A DNA stretch of 28,430 nt from a virus. The first letter of the stretch is position 1; each line of letters opens with the position of its first letter. The notes beneath the pieces are model-generated. The model had not been told where the DNA came from and searched no databases. It saw nothing but the letters and a program-made list of their open reading frames with translations. This document shows positions 21,799 to 28,430 of this stretch, one piece after another. The stretch is from positions 1 to 28,430 of the IMG/VR virus record IMGVR_UViG_3300032224_000934; one strand, 5' to 3'. The position numbers were made by a program, and so were the translations under genes.

Positions 21799-22434
21799 TT
21801 AACTATCGTCTGCTAAAATATCACAGAAGTTATTATAGTGATCAATACGCTCTTTCATACCTAGCGTACCGCCATTAATACGTTTTGTCATTGATTCTAA
21901 ATCTTCTTGATCCGCTAAAGGATTTAAATTGTTCTTATGCCAGAACCAGCAAGCACTCCACAATGCGCCTTCCTTAGTTTCAAACCAATCTGGATTTTCT
22001 AACAAAGAATCATTTTGATATAGATCATGTGAGCATTGACGATAGTTGTCTTTGCCTGTGATCTGTACAATACCGCGACCGCGGAAACGATATCCGTCGC
22101 CTGATGCTTCAGGACCGTTGCCCATACGTCCACCGTAGGCACGATTAGCAATAGCTTCTGGATTGTGTGCATATTGTTGCGCTACATCTGCTGGAAATAG
22201 TCTTGGCCATACACGACCTAACGTTTCTGCTTTGTAGTTCAAATTTTCGTGAACTACAGTAAAGTCCATACTTTCATGAGCACATTGAGCCAAGAAGGCC
22301 GCTACACGCTGTATTGATGTAATACCAAATTGAGGTAATGTTGCCGCAAGTAATGGATACCATGCGTCAATCTCTTGATTGCGACTTAGGCATTCTTGTA
22401 ACTTGCTAGGGGTAAAATTAAATTCAAAGCTCAT
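21799..22434 (-). CDS. Endolysin, glycoside hydrolase family 19 (chitinase-like lysozyme)
   Basis: 211 aa. A single GH19 domain. H53-E-S with the presumed catalytic Glu54, then E63-N-L-N-Y with a second acidic residue, YGGRMGNGPE near 100, and GYRFRGRGIVQITGKDNY at 114-131, the strongest family signature. GH19 phage enzymes cleave the peptidoglycan glycan strand at the end of infection. No signal peptide or membrane segment is present, so export would need a holin, which I do not find in this window. It is a lone minus-strand gene between the capsid and surface protein genes, with its own TAAATA box and a strong site (AAAAGGAGAG). T4 itself uses the unrelated gpe lysozyme. Confidence 0.88.
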   Translation of the reverse strand: MSFEFNFTPSKLQECLSRNQEIDAWYPLLAATLPQFGITSIQRVAAFLAQCAHESMDFTVVHENLNYKAETLGRVWPRLFPADVAQQYAHNPEAIANRAYGGRMGNGPEASGDGYRFRGRGIVQITGKDNYRQCSHDLYQNDSLLENPDWFETKEGALWSACWFWHKNNLNPLADQEDLESMTKRINGGTLGMKERIDHYNNFCDILADDS

Positions 22435-22456
22435 TCTAGCTCTCCTTTTGTATTGT

Positions 22457-22464
22457 TATTTAAC
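22457..22464 (-). promoter_or_regulatory. Candidate late promoter box (GTTAAATA) for the endolysin
   Basis: GTTAAATA on the minus strand, 22 nt before the ATG at 22434, divergent from the plus-strand box at 22481. Confidence 0.55.
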
Positions 22465-22480
22465 CCTATAACTAATCTTC

Positions 22481-22488
22481 GATAAATA
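22481..22488 (+). promoter_or_regulatory. Candidate late promoter box (GATAAATA) for the gene at 22563
   Basis: GATAAATA, 75 nt before the ATG. The leader holds GTTCA-AA-TGAAC and GCGG-GCCAA-CCGC hairpins and ends with AAGGAG. Confidence 0.55.
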
Positions 22489-22562
22489 ATACTGTTCAAA
22501 TGAACTTGAGCGGGCCAACCGCGCAGTGGCTAGAACCCACATAACATTAAGGAGAAAATAAA

Positions 22563-23126
22563 ATGGCAAAAGGTTTCAAACTCTCAAAAAATAATACTCG
22601 CGGTAGTACACAAGGTAGCTCGGATATTCAAATAGACCAAGCTATAGGTCCACAAACAATCGCATTTCACAGCGTAAACAACACTACAGTTGTTACAGCG
22701 TATGTGGGTGGTACAGGTGGTACTACAGTAGGAACAACTAGCAGAACTATTCAAGTGCATTTCAAAGATGCCGCTGGCAACGCATACAGTGATGGATTTA
22801 TTGTTCGTCAACGCGGCCGTAAACAGTTCTTAGTACAAAGCGTAGGTACAGGTGTTTCATCTTTAACACGTTGTACACTAGTTGAAAGCGGAACACTAGC
22901 CGCAAAGCAAGCATACATCACATTTGGTTATCAAGGTGGTGGTGCACAATATGCTTTCAGAATTTCTGATCGCTTTGTTTGGTCAAATGGTAGCGCACCA
23001 GTGCGTTATCGTTATGTATTGGGTGCAAGTGCGGCTGTTGCGTATCATCAAGGTACGGCTGACACCTACTTTAAAAATTCTGCAGGCGGCGACGAAGGTT
23101 TATTCGCAGTTGTAGAAGGAGCATAA
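22563..23126 (+). CDS. Putative virion structural protein, beta-rich
   Basis: 187 aa, Gly/Thr/Ser-rich and predicted mainly beta. The segment RGRKQFLVQSVGTGVSSLTR, then CTLVESGTLAAKQAYITF, resembles a protein type I recall as common near gp23 in environmental T4-like phages (K..F.V.D....G.C.LV.......), for which virion decoration has been suggested but not to my knowledge shown. A single gene with its own promoter-like box and a terminator directly after the stop, which fits high-level late expression. Strong ribosome binding site (AAGGAG). I do not claim a specific role. Confidence 0.62.
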   Translation: MAKGFKLSKNNTRGSTQGSSDIQIDQAIGPQTIAFHSVNNTTVVTAYVGGTGGTTVGTTSRTIQVHFKDAAGNAYSDGFIVRQRGRKQFLVQSVGTGVSSLTRCTLVESGTLAAKQAYITFGYQGGGAQYAFRISDRFVWSNGSAPVRYRYVLGASAAVAYHQGTADTYFKNSAGGDEGLFAVVEGA

Positions 23127-23128
23127 TG

Positions 23129-23155
23129 AAAGGGCTACCTAGGTAGCCCTTTTTT
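23129..23155 (+). terminator. Rho-independent terminator
   Basis: AAGGGCTAC, loop CTAG, GTAGCCCTT, then T residues to 23155. It has the same CTAG loop as the terminator at 21754. The next start codon (23158) lies only 2 nt beyond the T-run. Confidence 0.88.
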
Positions 23156-23157
23156 GT

Positions 23158-23427
23158 ATGAAATCGTTAGTAACAAGTTTAGATTGGAATGAGATAGAAG
23201 CCGAAATAAAAGGCTTAGAAAACACCCTCCCTCTATTCAAATCAGATGTACAACGATTCTTAAAAGCAATTAGAGAAGATGTAACACAATTAAGCAAGTT
23301 GGAAGTAGATCTTCGCAGGACACATTCAAGACAACTAGAGCGTGAATGTGCTTCTAAAGTAACAAAAATCAACGAACAAATCAAATTAGTCCAAAAATTC
23401 CATCTTATGAGCCTTCTAGCACAGTAG
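23158..23427 (+). CDS. Small coiled-coil protein, function unknown
   Basis: 89 aa, predicted all-helical: WNEIEAEIKGLENTLPLF, then a Leu/Ile-heptad (VTQLSKLEVDLRRTHSRQLE) and a Lys-rich end. The ATG immediately follows a terminator and has no visible ribosome binding site, and no better start exists downstream. Either it is translated from readthrough transcripts by coupling, or expression is very low. Codon use resembles its neighbours and the frame stays open for 89 codons, so I keep it as a gene. It is followed after 13 nt by the next gene. Confidence 0.55.
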   Translation: MKSLVTSLDWNEIEAEIKGLENTLPLFKSDVQRFLKAIREDVTQLSKLEVDLRRTHSRQLERECASKVTKINEQIKLVQKFHLMSLLAQ

Positions 23428-23440
23428 GTAAATAAGATGT

Positions 23441-23962
23441 ATGGCTATCCAATCTAATCTTTTTCACGCTCAAATTATTGATCAAACTACAGATACTGTA
23501 GAGGATATCGAGTGGCAGTTAATTAAACACCCACAAACAGTTAAAAATATTCGACATATAAGTAACTCATCTGTAGGTAACACTAGAGAGCGTACTTGGT
23601 TTATAAACTTTTTAAATTTTGAAATAGACGATACAATGCCTAATGTAATAACAGGCATGAAACTTATTACAAAATGTCGTAGAAGAGGCCGAGTGTTTGA
23701 CGAAACAATATCTATAAGATACGGTGGCAACATTATCAGCGATAATAAAACGTCATATATTACTGACGTAGAACAACACCTTTATAATAACGATAATATG
23801 ATATACGGCGGACCCGGTGATACATGGGGAAGCACAATAACACCAGCAATGGTACAAGATCCTACATGGGGAATAACCATGCGTTTTCAAGCACACCCTA
23901 TGTATCCGCATAACGACGGAATGCAAGTTGACATGGTGCAAATTTGTTTTTACGGCGAATAA
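23441..23962 (+). CDS. Putative virion surface protein, jelly-roll type
   Basis: 173 aa. The pattern of a long strand-rich body with DETISIRYGGNIISDN, then IYGGPGDTWGSTITPAMVQD, PTWGITMRFQAH and a final VDMVQICFYGE matches a widespread class of phage particle proteins with the consensus V.D..I.L.....G.N...YGG..D.WG....P..V.....G...R.......VD.V.I.VYY. I know this pattern from tail fibre or baseplate-periphery genes; a receptor-binding or fibre-adaptor role is plausible but unproven. It sits in a run of surface protein genes. The upstream GTAAATA is too close to be its promoter. Confidence 0.6.
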   Translation: MAIQSNLFHAQIIDQTTDTVEDIEWQLIKHPQTVKNIRHISNSSVGNTRERTWFINFLNFEIDDTMPNVITGMKLITKCRRRGRVFDETISIRYGGNIISDNKTSYITDVEQHLYNNDNMIYGGPGDTWGSTITPAMVQDPTWGITMRFQAHPMYPHNDGMQVDMVQICFYGE

Positions 23963-23965
23963 ATA
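23958..23965 (+). promoter_or_regulatory. Candidate late promoter box (AATAAATA) for the fibre genes
   Basis: AATAAATA, overlapping the TAA stop of the previous gene, 20 nt before the ATG at 23986, with AAAGGAA between. Confidence 0.45.
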
Positions 23966-23985
23966 CACTAAAGGAATCAATCTAA

Positions 23986-25095
23986 ATGGCTATCAGTGAC
24001 GTTTTACGTGTTCAAGGTGATTATGTAATCCAAGCCCCTAACGGCAACATTACATTAAATCCGGGCATTACTTTCACCAATAGTAGCGGTAATACTGCTA
24101 CAACTGGAGTCGTTGTGGTTGAAGGCAACCTAGAAGTTCGTGGAAAAACAACTACGATCGAATCTACAACTGCTACAATTAAAGATAACATTATTGTTAT
24201 TAACAGCGGACAGCCCGGTAACGATATTATAACAAATGGTAGTTCTGGATTTTGGATTGATAGAGGCAACGATGCTGATTTAACTTATAGAGCATCTCTA
24301 ACATTTGATGATACATTTACTTGGCAGTATACTGGATCTCAAACATATAAAGGCTCGTGGAATTTTGTAAGCAAAAACGTAGGTGCCGCAATTAAAGTCA
24401 ACGCCATCCGCTTAGGTAATAATGCACCTGTGCTAGCAGGTAATATAGGTCCATCATTAAGTTTCTTTGGTCCAGAAAATAAAACCTCAGTACTAAGTGT
24501 TTACGGTACAACAAACTACGAAACCTATTGCGGACTTCACAAAGATAATATTCCAAACGTTCAATACGTATTGGATCAAATTATATTAGGTGCGCAGACT
24601 CCACCAAACATTAGAAGACTCGCACAACTAAACAGCGCAGTAACACTAACTGATAACGGAACAGATTCGCCTGATGTTAAAATCAATCTAGGCGGCCCAA
24701 ATGTACAGTACCTGTTTAAAGCCGACGGCGAACTTAGGATTAACGGAATTGATGCATCGTTAAGTATTTTAAATAACTCAGTTACTGCCGTTGCAACAAC
24801 TGGTACAGATGCCGCATTAAATTTAGCGTCAGCCGGTAACACAGGAATTGCTCTAAAAAATTACATCGTAATGACAGATGCAACACAATCTTCAGCTAAC
24901 TGGACAGCGGCTAAGAATGCATTAGGAATTGGCGATACTATCGTGTATTCAAGTGCCACTAGTGCCGTAACAGGCGGCGGCACAAACCTGTTTTTTGTAA
25001 ATAGTAATAATAAGATAGATCCCACAACAAACACAGTGATACCGGAAGAACTAGTATCACGCAGAAGAGCATTAGTTTATGCTATTGTATTTTAA
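23986..25095 (+). CDS. Virion structural / tail fibre-like protein
   Basis: 369 aa, rich in Thr, Asn, Gly, Ile and Val. Residues 1-75 carry VVVEGNLEVRGKTTTIESTT, then ATIKDNIIVINSGQPGN, a beta-repeat opening that I recall from many cyanophage and other environmental myovirus fibre or structural proteins (coordinate lists of 'metadata-like' strands ending NIIVINSG). Residues 80-140 (SSGFWIDRGNDADLTYRASL) resemble the paired domain that follows it. The C-terminus ends SRRRALVYAIVF. No chaperone or peptidase domain is visible. It lies first in a coupled group with the genes at 25105 and 25464. Confidence 0.65.
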   Translation: MAISDVLRVQGDYVIQAPNGNITLNPGITFTNSSGNTATTGVVVVEGNLEVRGKTTTIESTTATIKDNIIVINSGQPGNDIITNGSSGFWIDRGNDADLTYRASLTFDDTFTWQYTGSQTYKGSWNFVSKNVGAAIKVNAIRLGNNAPVLAGNIGPSLSFFGPENKTSVLSVYGTTNYETYCGLHKDNIPNVQYVLDQIILGAQTPPNIRRLAQLNSAVTLTDNGTDSPDVKINLGGPNVQYLFKADGELRINGIDASLSILNNSVTAVATTGTDAALNLASAGNTGIALKNYIVMTDATQSSANWTAAKNALGIGDTIVYSSATSAVTGGGTNLFFVNSNNKIDPTTNTVIPEELVSRRRALVYAIVF

Positions 25096-25104
25096 GGAAA
25101 TTAT

Positions 25105-25464
25105 ATGATCGTAAGTACACAAATCACAGGCGCACCGCAGTCGACAAACATCTTTTTTGCCAGCACAGGTAGCCAGTACGCTGTGACAACAATTATATTA
25201 TGTAATACATCGGCTTCGGCTACTGCCCAAGTTAACGTCTATGCACAGAGTTTTGCAGGCGGTGGCGCAATTGGCGCAACAGGTAGTTTAGGTATTGGTA
25301 CAAGTACTTGTATTTTAAATGCTATCACTCTTCCTCCAACTGAAACATTTGTTATGGACACTGAAAAGTTTATTTTAGAAAGCAACGATCGTTTAGATGC
25401 TCAAGAAGTATCAGGTAACGGTGGTATTGTAACTTGTACAGTTAGCGCAATAGCGACATCATAA
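25105..25464 (+). CDS. Small beta-rich virion protein
   Basis: 119 aa. The arrangement AVTTIILCNTSASATAQVNVYAQ, then LPPTETFVMDTEKFILESND, matches a small phage particle protein type I recall (strand pairs, 'CNTS' and 'F..D.EK..L...D'), often encoded beside fibre genes. It starts 9 nt after the previous gene, with AAGGAA upstream. The stop overlaps the next start (TAATG). Its role could be as a fibre tip or adaptor subunit. Confidence 0.65.
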   Translation: MIVSTQITGAPQSTNIFFASTGSQYAVTTIILCNTSASATAQVNVYAQSFAGGGAIGATGSLGIGTSTCILNAITLPPTETFVMDTEKFILESNDRLDAQEVSGNGGIVTCTVSAIATS

Positions 25465-26255
25465 TGAAATACGTAAAAAGATTAAATCTAAACCGCAAGC
25501 GTCCTGCTAGCCAAGAATTTAACCTAGTAGCAGATCATAATAATCTGTCTGGTATTGCCCAAGAACGAATTGAAACAAACAGTCCTGTAAGTATTCAAAT
25601 TCCTTCCGGCCCGCAAACTGATCGCCCTAAAACTTTTAAGAACGGCCAGCTACGCTACAGTCAAACTCTACAAGAGCTTGAAGCATACGTTAACGGTACG
25701 TGGGAAATTTTAAGAACTATTCGTCAAGCTGACGTTAGTTACAAGAGTTATTCAAACGCTAACTACTTGAACACAATCTTTGGCCCATTGGCGTATAATA
25801 CTGATCTTACTAAACCTCAAAACGTTTCTGTATTTGTTGAAAACGTTCAACAACTACCGGATACAAGTAATATTCCAGGAAGCAACATTTCCGGAAATTT
25901 TTCATTAGTGTTTACTCCTTCGATAGTAACTAACTTAACTGCTCCAGTTGTTCAAGGCGCGATTACATTGAACCTAAAAAGTCTACAAGACGTTGCAGGC
26001 GGTATAAATCAAAAAATATCAGGTGCTGGTATTGCTCCCGGTACAGTTGTTCAATCTATTACTAGTACCGCAACAAATTCTATTAGAATTAGCAGTCCAA
26101 CAACTGCACCTATCGCTACAACAACCAACTTAACATTCACATTTTCTACAGGTACTTACGTACAATTCACCGGCCCTGCGCCATCTAAAACTGTCTATAC
26201 CTTGCAAGGATATGACGGATATTTCCCAACACCTAACGGACTTTTTGAGTCCTAA
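25464..26255 (+). CDS. Virion structural protein, fibre-associated
   Basis: 263 aa. The N-terminal 90 residues are polar and basic, with GPQTDRPKTFKNGQLRYSQT followed by LQELEAYVNGTWEILRTIRQ, which resembles the 'G.IRYN..T..LE.Y..G.W' segment common near the ends of phage fibre proteins. The middle and C-terminus are Thr/Ser/Ile/Asn-rich beta sequence (SIRISSPTTAPIATTTN), ending GYDGYFPTPNGLFES. Coupled to the preceding gene by a TAATG overlap. The exact place in the virion is unknown. Confidence 0.6.
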   Translation: MKYVKRLNLNRKRPASQEFNLVADHNNLSGIAQERIETNSPVSIQIPSGPQTDRPKTFKNGQLRYSQTLQELEAYVNGTWEILRTIRQADVSYKSYSNANYLNTIFGPLAYNTDLTKPQNVSVFVENVQQLPDTSNIPGSNISGNFSLVFTPSIVTNLTAPVVQGAITLNLKSLQDVAGGINQKISGAGIAPGTVVQSITSTATNSIRISSPTTAPIATTTNLTFTFSTGTYVQFTGPAPSKTVYTLQGYDGYFPTPNGLFES

Positions 26256-26277
26256 CATTAGTATTTTAAACTAACCA

Positions 26278-26285
26278 GCTAAATA
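26278..26285 (+). promoter_or_regulatory. Candidate late promoter box (GCTAAATA) for the long fibre gene
   Basis: GCTAAATA, 93 nt before the ATG at 26379. The leader contains the hairpin TGCCG-AATTC-CGGCA and ends in AAGGAG at 26364-26369. Confidence 0.4.
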
Positions 26286-26378
26286 TACTTGATGCCGAAT
26301 TCCGGCAGAACATACTGTGGTAAACCCGCAATGTAAGGTGGTTATCCGTGAAACTCGGTGTATAAGGAGCTCGTTAGC

Positions 26379-28430
26379 ATGGCCATAGGTCGCATTACAG
26401 GTCCGTTACTTGCAAGTAATTTGCTACGTGACGGAATAGACTTACAAGTCGAAAGTGGATTACTTTATTTAGACGTTACTAATGGACGCATCGGTGTTAA
26501 GACTCAATCACCGCTATATGACCTAGATGTAAACGGAACTCTTCACGCAAATAAACTAATAGTTGATACAACTTCAACATTAGGTCTTTTACAAATTTCT
26601 CGATCAGTATCTAGTGCTACTATTAGCACAGTTAGTGGTCCTTTATATATTGCTCCGGCACTAAATCAAACAGTATTCGTTGGTACAGACACTACAGTTG
26701 GCGGCAATTTACATGCCACTGGCAACATTACCGCAGACGGAAATATTGTTTTAGGTAACAATCAATTAGTTGACACATTGTCACTTGGTGCAGAATTAAT
26801 TAGTAGCATCATTCCTAAAACATCCAATACATATAATATCGGTAGTACCGCAAGTACCTGGGCGAACGGTTATTTTAATAGTATTGTTGCAGGTGGTTTA
26901 GGAATTTCCGGAACAACAATAGCACCAACAGTTCCTGGCACAGCGTTAAACATTGGTTCCATCCCACACCAAGACGTTAACATTACACCGGTAACAAACC
27001 CATTAGTCAATATTAACGGTCCTATTAGAGTTTGGGGCGACCATCCATTAGGTACTGCACCAGTTGTTTCAAATGTTCTATATGTTACAATGGACGGCGA
27101 CGATACTAACGATGGCCGAGCAATGGACCCAAGTCGTGCTTGCCGTACAATTAGTGGCGCAACAAAATCACCTTTTTATCAATCAGGCACAAGTATTAAA
27201 GTAGCACCGGGTCGTTACTTAGAAAACAATCCGATTGAAATGAAACCGTACACATCGGTCATTGGTAGTGACTTGCGTACAACAGACGTTGAGCCGATTA
27301 ACAAAACTCGCGACCTATTCCATGTACAGTCTGGTTGCTATGTTGCACAGATGCGTTTACTAAACGGTCGTTCGGGACTAATTCCGGGCGGCTTTGGTGT
27401 TAGCCAGTACGGCTATAAAATAGGAAATAACAGAGGTGCTTATGCAACTGCTTTTCCTAATAACGAAATTATCGACTTATACCATTCGCCGTACATTCAA
27501 AACGTTACTAATCAATCTGGTCCGTGGTTGTATGACGGCACTATGTTTATTCCTAACCAAACTGTTCAAGTTCCGGAAGCAGTTGGTATAGCTAGTTACG
27601 AAGCAAATACAAATACCATTACTGTAAGTATTTCAACAGGAAGTTTATATGTTGGACAATCAGTAAACTCAGGCCCACAGCAAGCAGGATATTTTTCTGC
27701 ACGTACACTATTACTTGCTAACGAATCTTTTATTCAAGAACAAGTTGTTGCATGGACTGACCGAGAATACGGCGGCCCATTCCAATACAACTCTGCAAAG
27801 TGTACTCGCGATACAGGCCTAATTATTGACGGCCTTGCACTTGATGTTTTATATCAAGGACAAAGTCAAACAGTATTTTCAGGTTTACAATATTGGAATC
27901 AAAATGGATATGTTGGTTCTATCGGTGGCGAAGTATCTACAACAACTGCGGCCGTTAACTGGATTTCAAGTCTAACATCTGCGATTATTTTAGGTCAAGC
28001 AGTTCCATTCACTTATCAAAATACAATTACACAAACTGTAGTAACAAGTGTAGGTAATAGTGCAGACGTTACAGCCGTACAAAAAGATTTCAAAGTAATT
28101 ACAGATATTATCACAACAGGTACAACTGCGGTTACTGATAAGATTATCGGCAACGGTGAGGTTACTACAGCTACTCATACTTTAAATGCCTATGCGGCAT
28201 TGCAAGCAAATAAAGCCTTCTTACAGGCAGAAGCTATTGCGTGGGTTGAAGCTAACAAGACTATCGGATTTACATACGACCAAGTTAAATGCAAACGCGA
28301 CACTGGACTAATTGTTGATGCAATCGTTCAGGATATGTTGTTCGGTGGCACAAGCCAATCAACCTTCGCAGGTATTCAATACTGGAACCATAATGGATAT
28401 GTTAATACTTTTGCTAATGAGTTAAGCACA
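26379..28430 (+). CDS. Long tail fibre / virion surface protein, 3' end beyond the window
   Basis: Open for 684 codons to the right edge. Residues 1-200 are fibre-like beta repeats (LDVTNGRIGVKTQSPLYDLD, then a NLHATGNITADGNIVLGNNQ segment and KTSNTYNIGSTASTWANGYF). Residues about 235-330 (YVTMDGDDTNDGRAMDPSRA, IKVAPGRYLENNPIEMKPYT) match the start of a right-handed beta-helix as in many cyanophage structural proteins. From about 450, repeats of about 163 residues appear: FIQEQVVAW...F.Y..AKCTRDTGLIIDGLALD...FSGLQYWNQNGYV recurs at about 614 as FLQAEAIAW...F.Y..VKCKRDTGLIVDAIVQD...FAGIQYWNHNGYV. More copies probably lie beyond the edge. A role in host contact is inferred. Good site AAGGAG 9 nt upstream. 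Confidence 0.8.
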   Translation, partial: MAIGRITGPLLASNLLRDGIDLQVESGLLYLDVTNGRIGVKTQSPLYDLDVNGTLHANKLIVDTTSTLGLLQISRSVSSATISTVSGPLYIAPALNQTVFVGTDTTVGGNLHATGNITADGNIVLGNNQLVDTLSLGAELISSIIPKTSNTYNIGSTASTWANGYFNSIVAGGLGISGTTIAPTVPGTALNIGSIPHQDVNITPVTNPLVNINGPIRVWGDHPLGTAPVVSNVLYVTMDGDDTNDGRAMDPSRACRTISGATKSPFYQSGTSIKVAPGRYLENNPIEMKPYTSVIGSDLRTTDVEPINKTRDLFHVQSGCYVAQMRLLNGRSGLIPGGFGVSQYGYKIGNNRGAYATAFPNNEIIDLYHSPYIQNVTNQSGPWLYDGTMFIPNQTVQVPEAVGIASYEANTNTITVSISTGSLYVGQSVNSGPQQAGYFSARTLLLANESFIQEQVVAWTDREYGGPFQYNSAKCTRDTGLIIDGLALDVLYQGQSQTVFSGLQYWNQNGYVGSIGGEVSTTTAAVNWISSLTSAIILGQAVPFTYQNTITQTVVTSVGNSADVTAVQKDFKVITDIITTGTTAVTDKIIGNGEVTTATHTLNAYAALQANKAFLQAEAIAWVEANKTIGFTYDQVKCKRDTGLIVDAIVQDMLFGGTSQSTFAGIQYWNHNGYVNTFANELST

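Noticed and set aside
23428-23434. GTAAATA as a late promoter for the gene at 23441
   Set aside because: The start codon would be within about 7 nt of the box, leaving no leader.
1-28430. CRISPR array, prophage attachment site or insertion sequence
   Set aside because: No regularly spaced repeats, integrase, transposase or terminal inverted repeats found; the content is that of a lytic phage.

Overview
The window is a 28.4 kb piece of a T4-like myovirus genome (tailed dsDNA phage). The evidence is a set of T4 core genes in recognisable order: late sigma factor gp55, recombination nuclease gp47/gp46, portal gp20, prohead protease gp21, scaffold gp22 and major capsid gp23, with baseplate proteins resembling gp5, gp27, gp53, gp48, gp26 and gp51. 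Several capsid and tail proteins have the sizes and low-complexity extensions I associate with environmental (marine or freshwater) T4-like phages rather than with T4 itself. I estimate about 40% GC by eye. The host cannot be told from the sequence. I see no tRNA gene, integrase, CRISPR array or insertion sequence.

Layout. (1) 1-5624, minus strand: a baseplate block (gp48/54-like tube cap, gp53, a very large gp27-like hub protein, and the first codons of gp5). (2) 5743-10356, plus strand: a tightly coupled regulation and DNA-processing operon (gp55, gp47, gp46, a small coiled-coil protein, a histone H1-like protein, a GIY-YIG nuclease). (3) 10357-10864: a gene-free stretch packed with inverted repeats, probably a structured RNA. 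(4) 10865-11926, plus: an Ala/Gly/Gln/Pro-rich protein with a possible capsid-targeting N-terminus. (5) 11975-13065, minus: gp26-like and gp51-like tail chaperones that appear to be joined by a programmed -1 ribosomal frameshift. (6) 13137-21727, plus: tape measure candidate, portal, small core protein, acidic gp67-like core protein, protease, scaffold, capsid. (7) 21799-22434, minus: GH19 endolysin. (8) 22563-28430, plus: virion surface or fibre proteins, ending inside a long fibre gene.

How it fits together. The gp55-type sigma factor would recognise late promoters. A TAAATA-core box like the T4 late box TATAAATA lies before most of the structural transcription units, on both strands. Rho-independent terminators sit at the two convergent junctions and after the first surface gene. 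gp21 would process head proteins after L/I-x-E, and such motifs occur near the start of gp23, the gp67-like protein and the protein at 10865.

The main unusual signals are: complete absence of the 5-mer GCAGC/GCTGC (GCWGC) from the whole window, with a matching codon-pair habit (Ala-Ala written GCC-GCN or GCG-GCN) and seven GCGGCCGC octamers; a well-formed UUUUUUC frameshift site with a downstream stem between the chaperone ORFs; an ornate candidate ncRNA of about 440 nt; and two similar leaders before gp55 and gp47 in which CTCCT can pair with the ribosome binding site.
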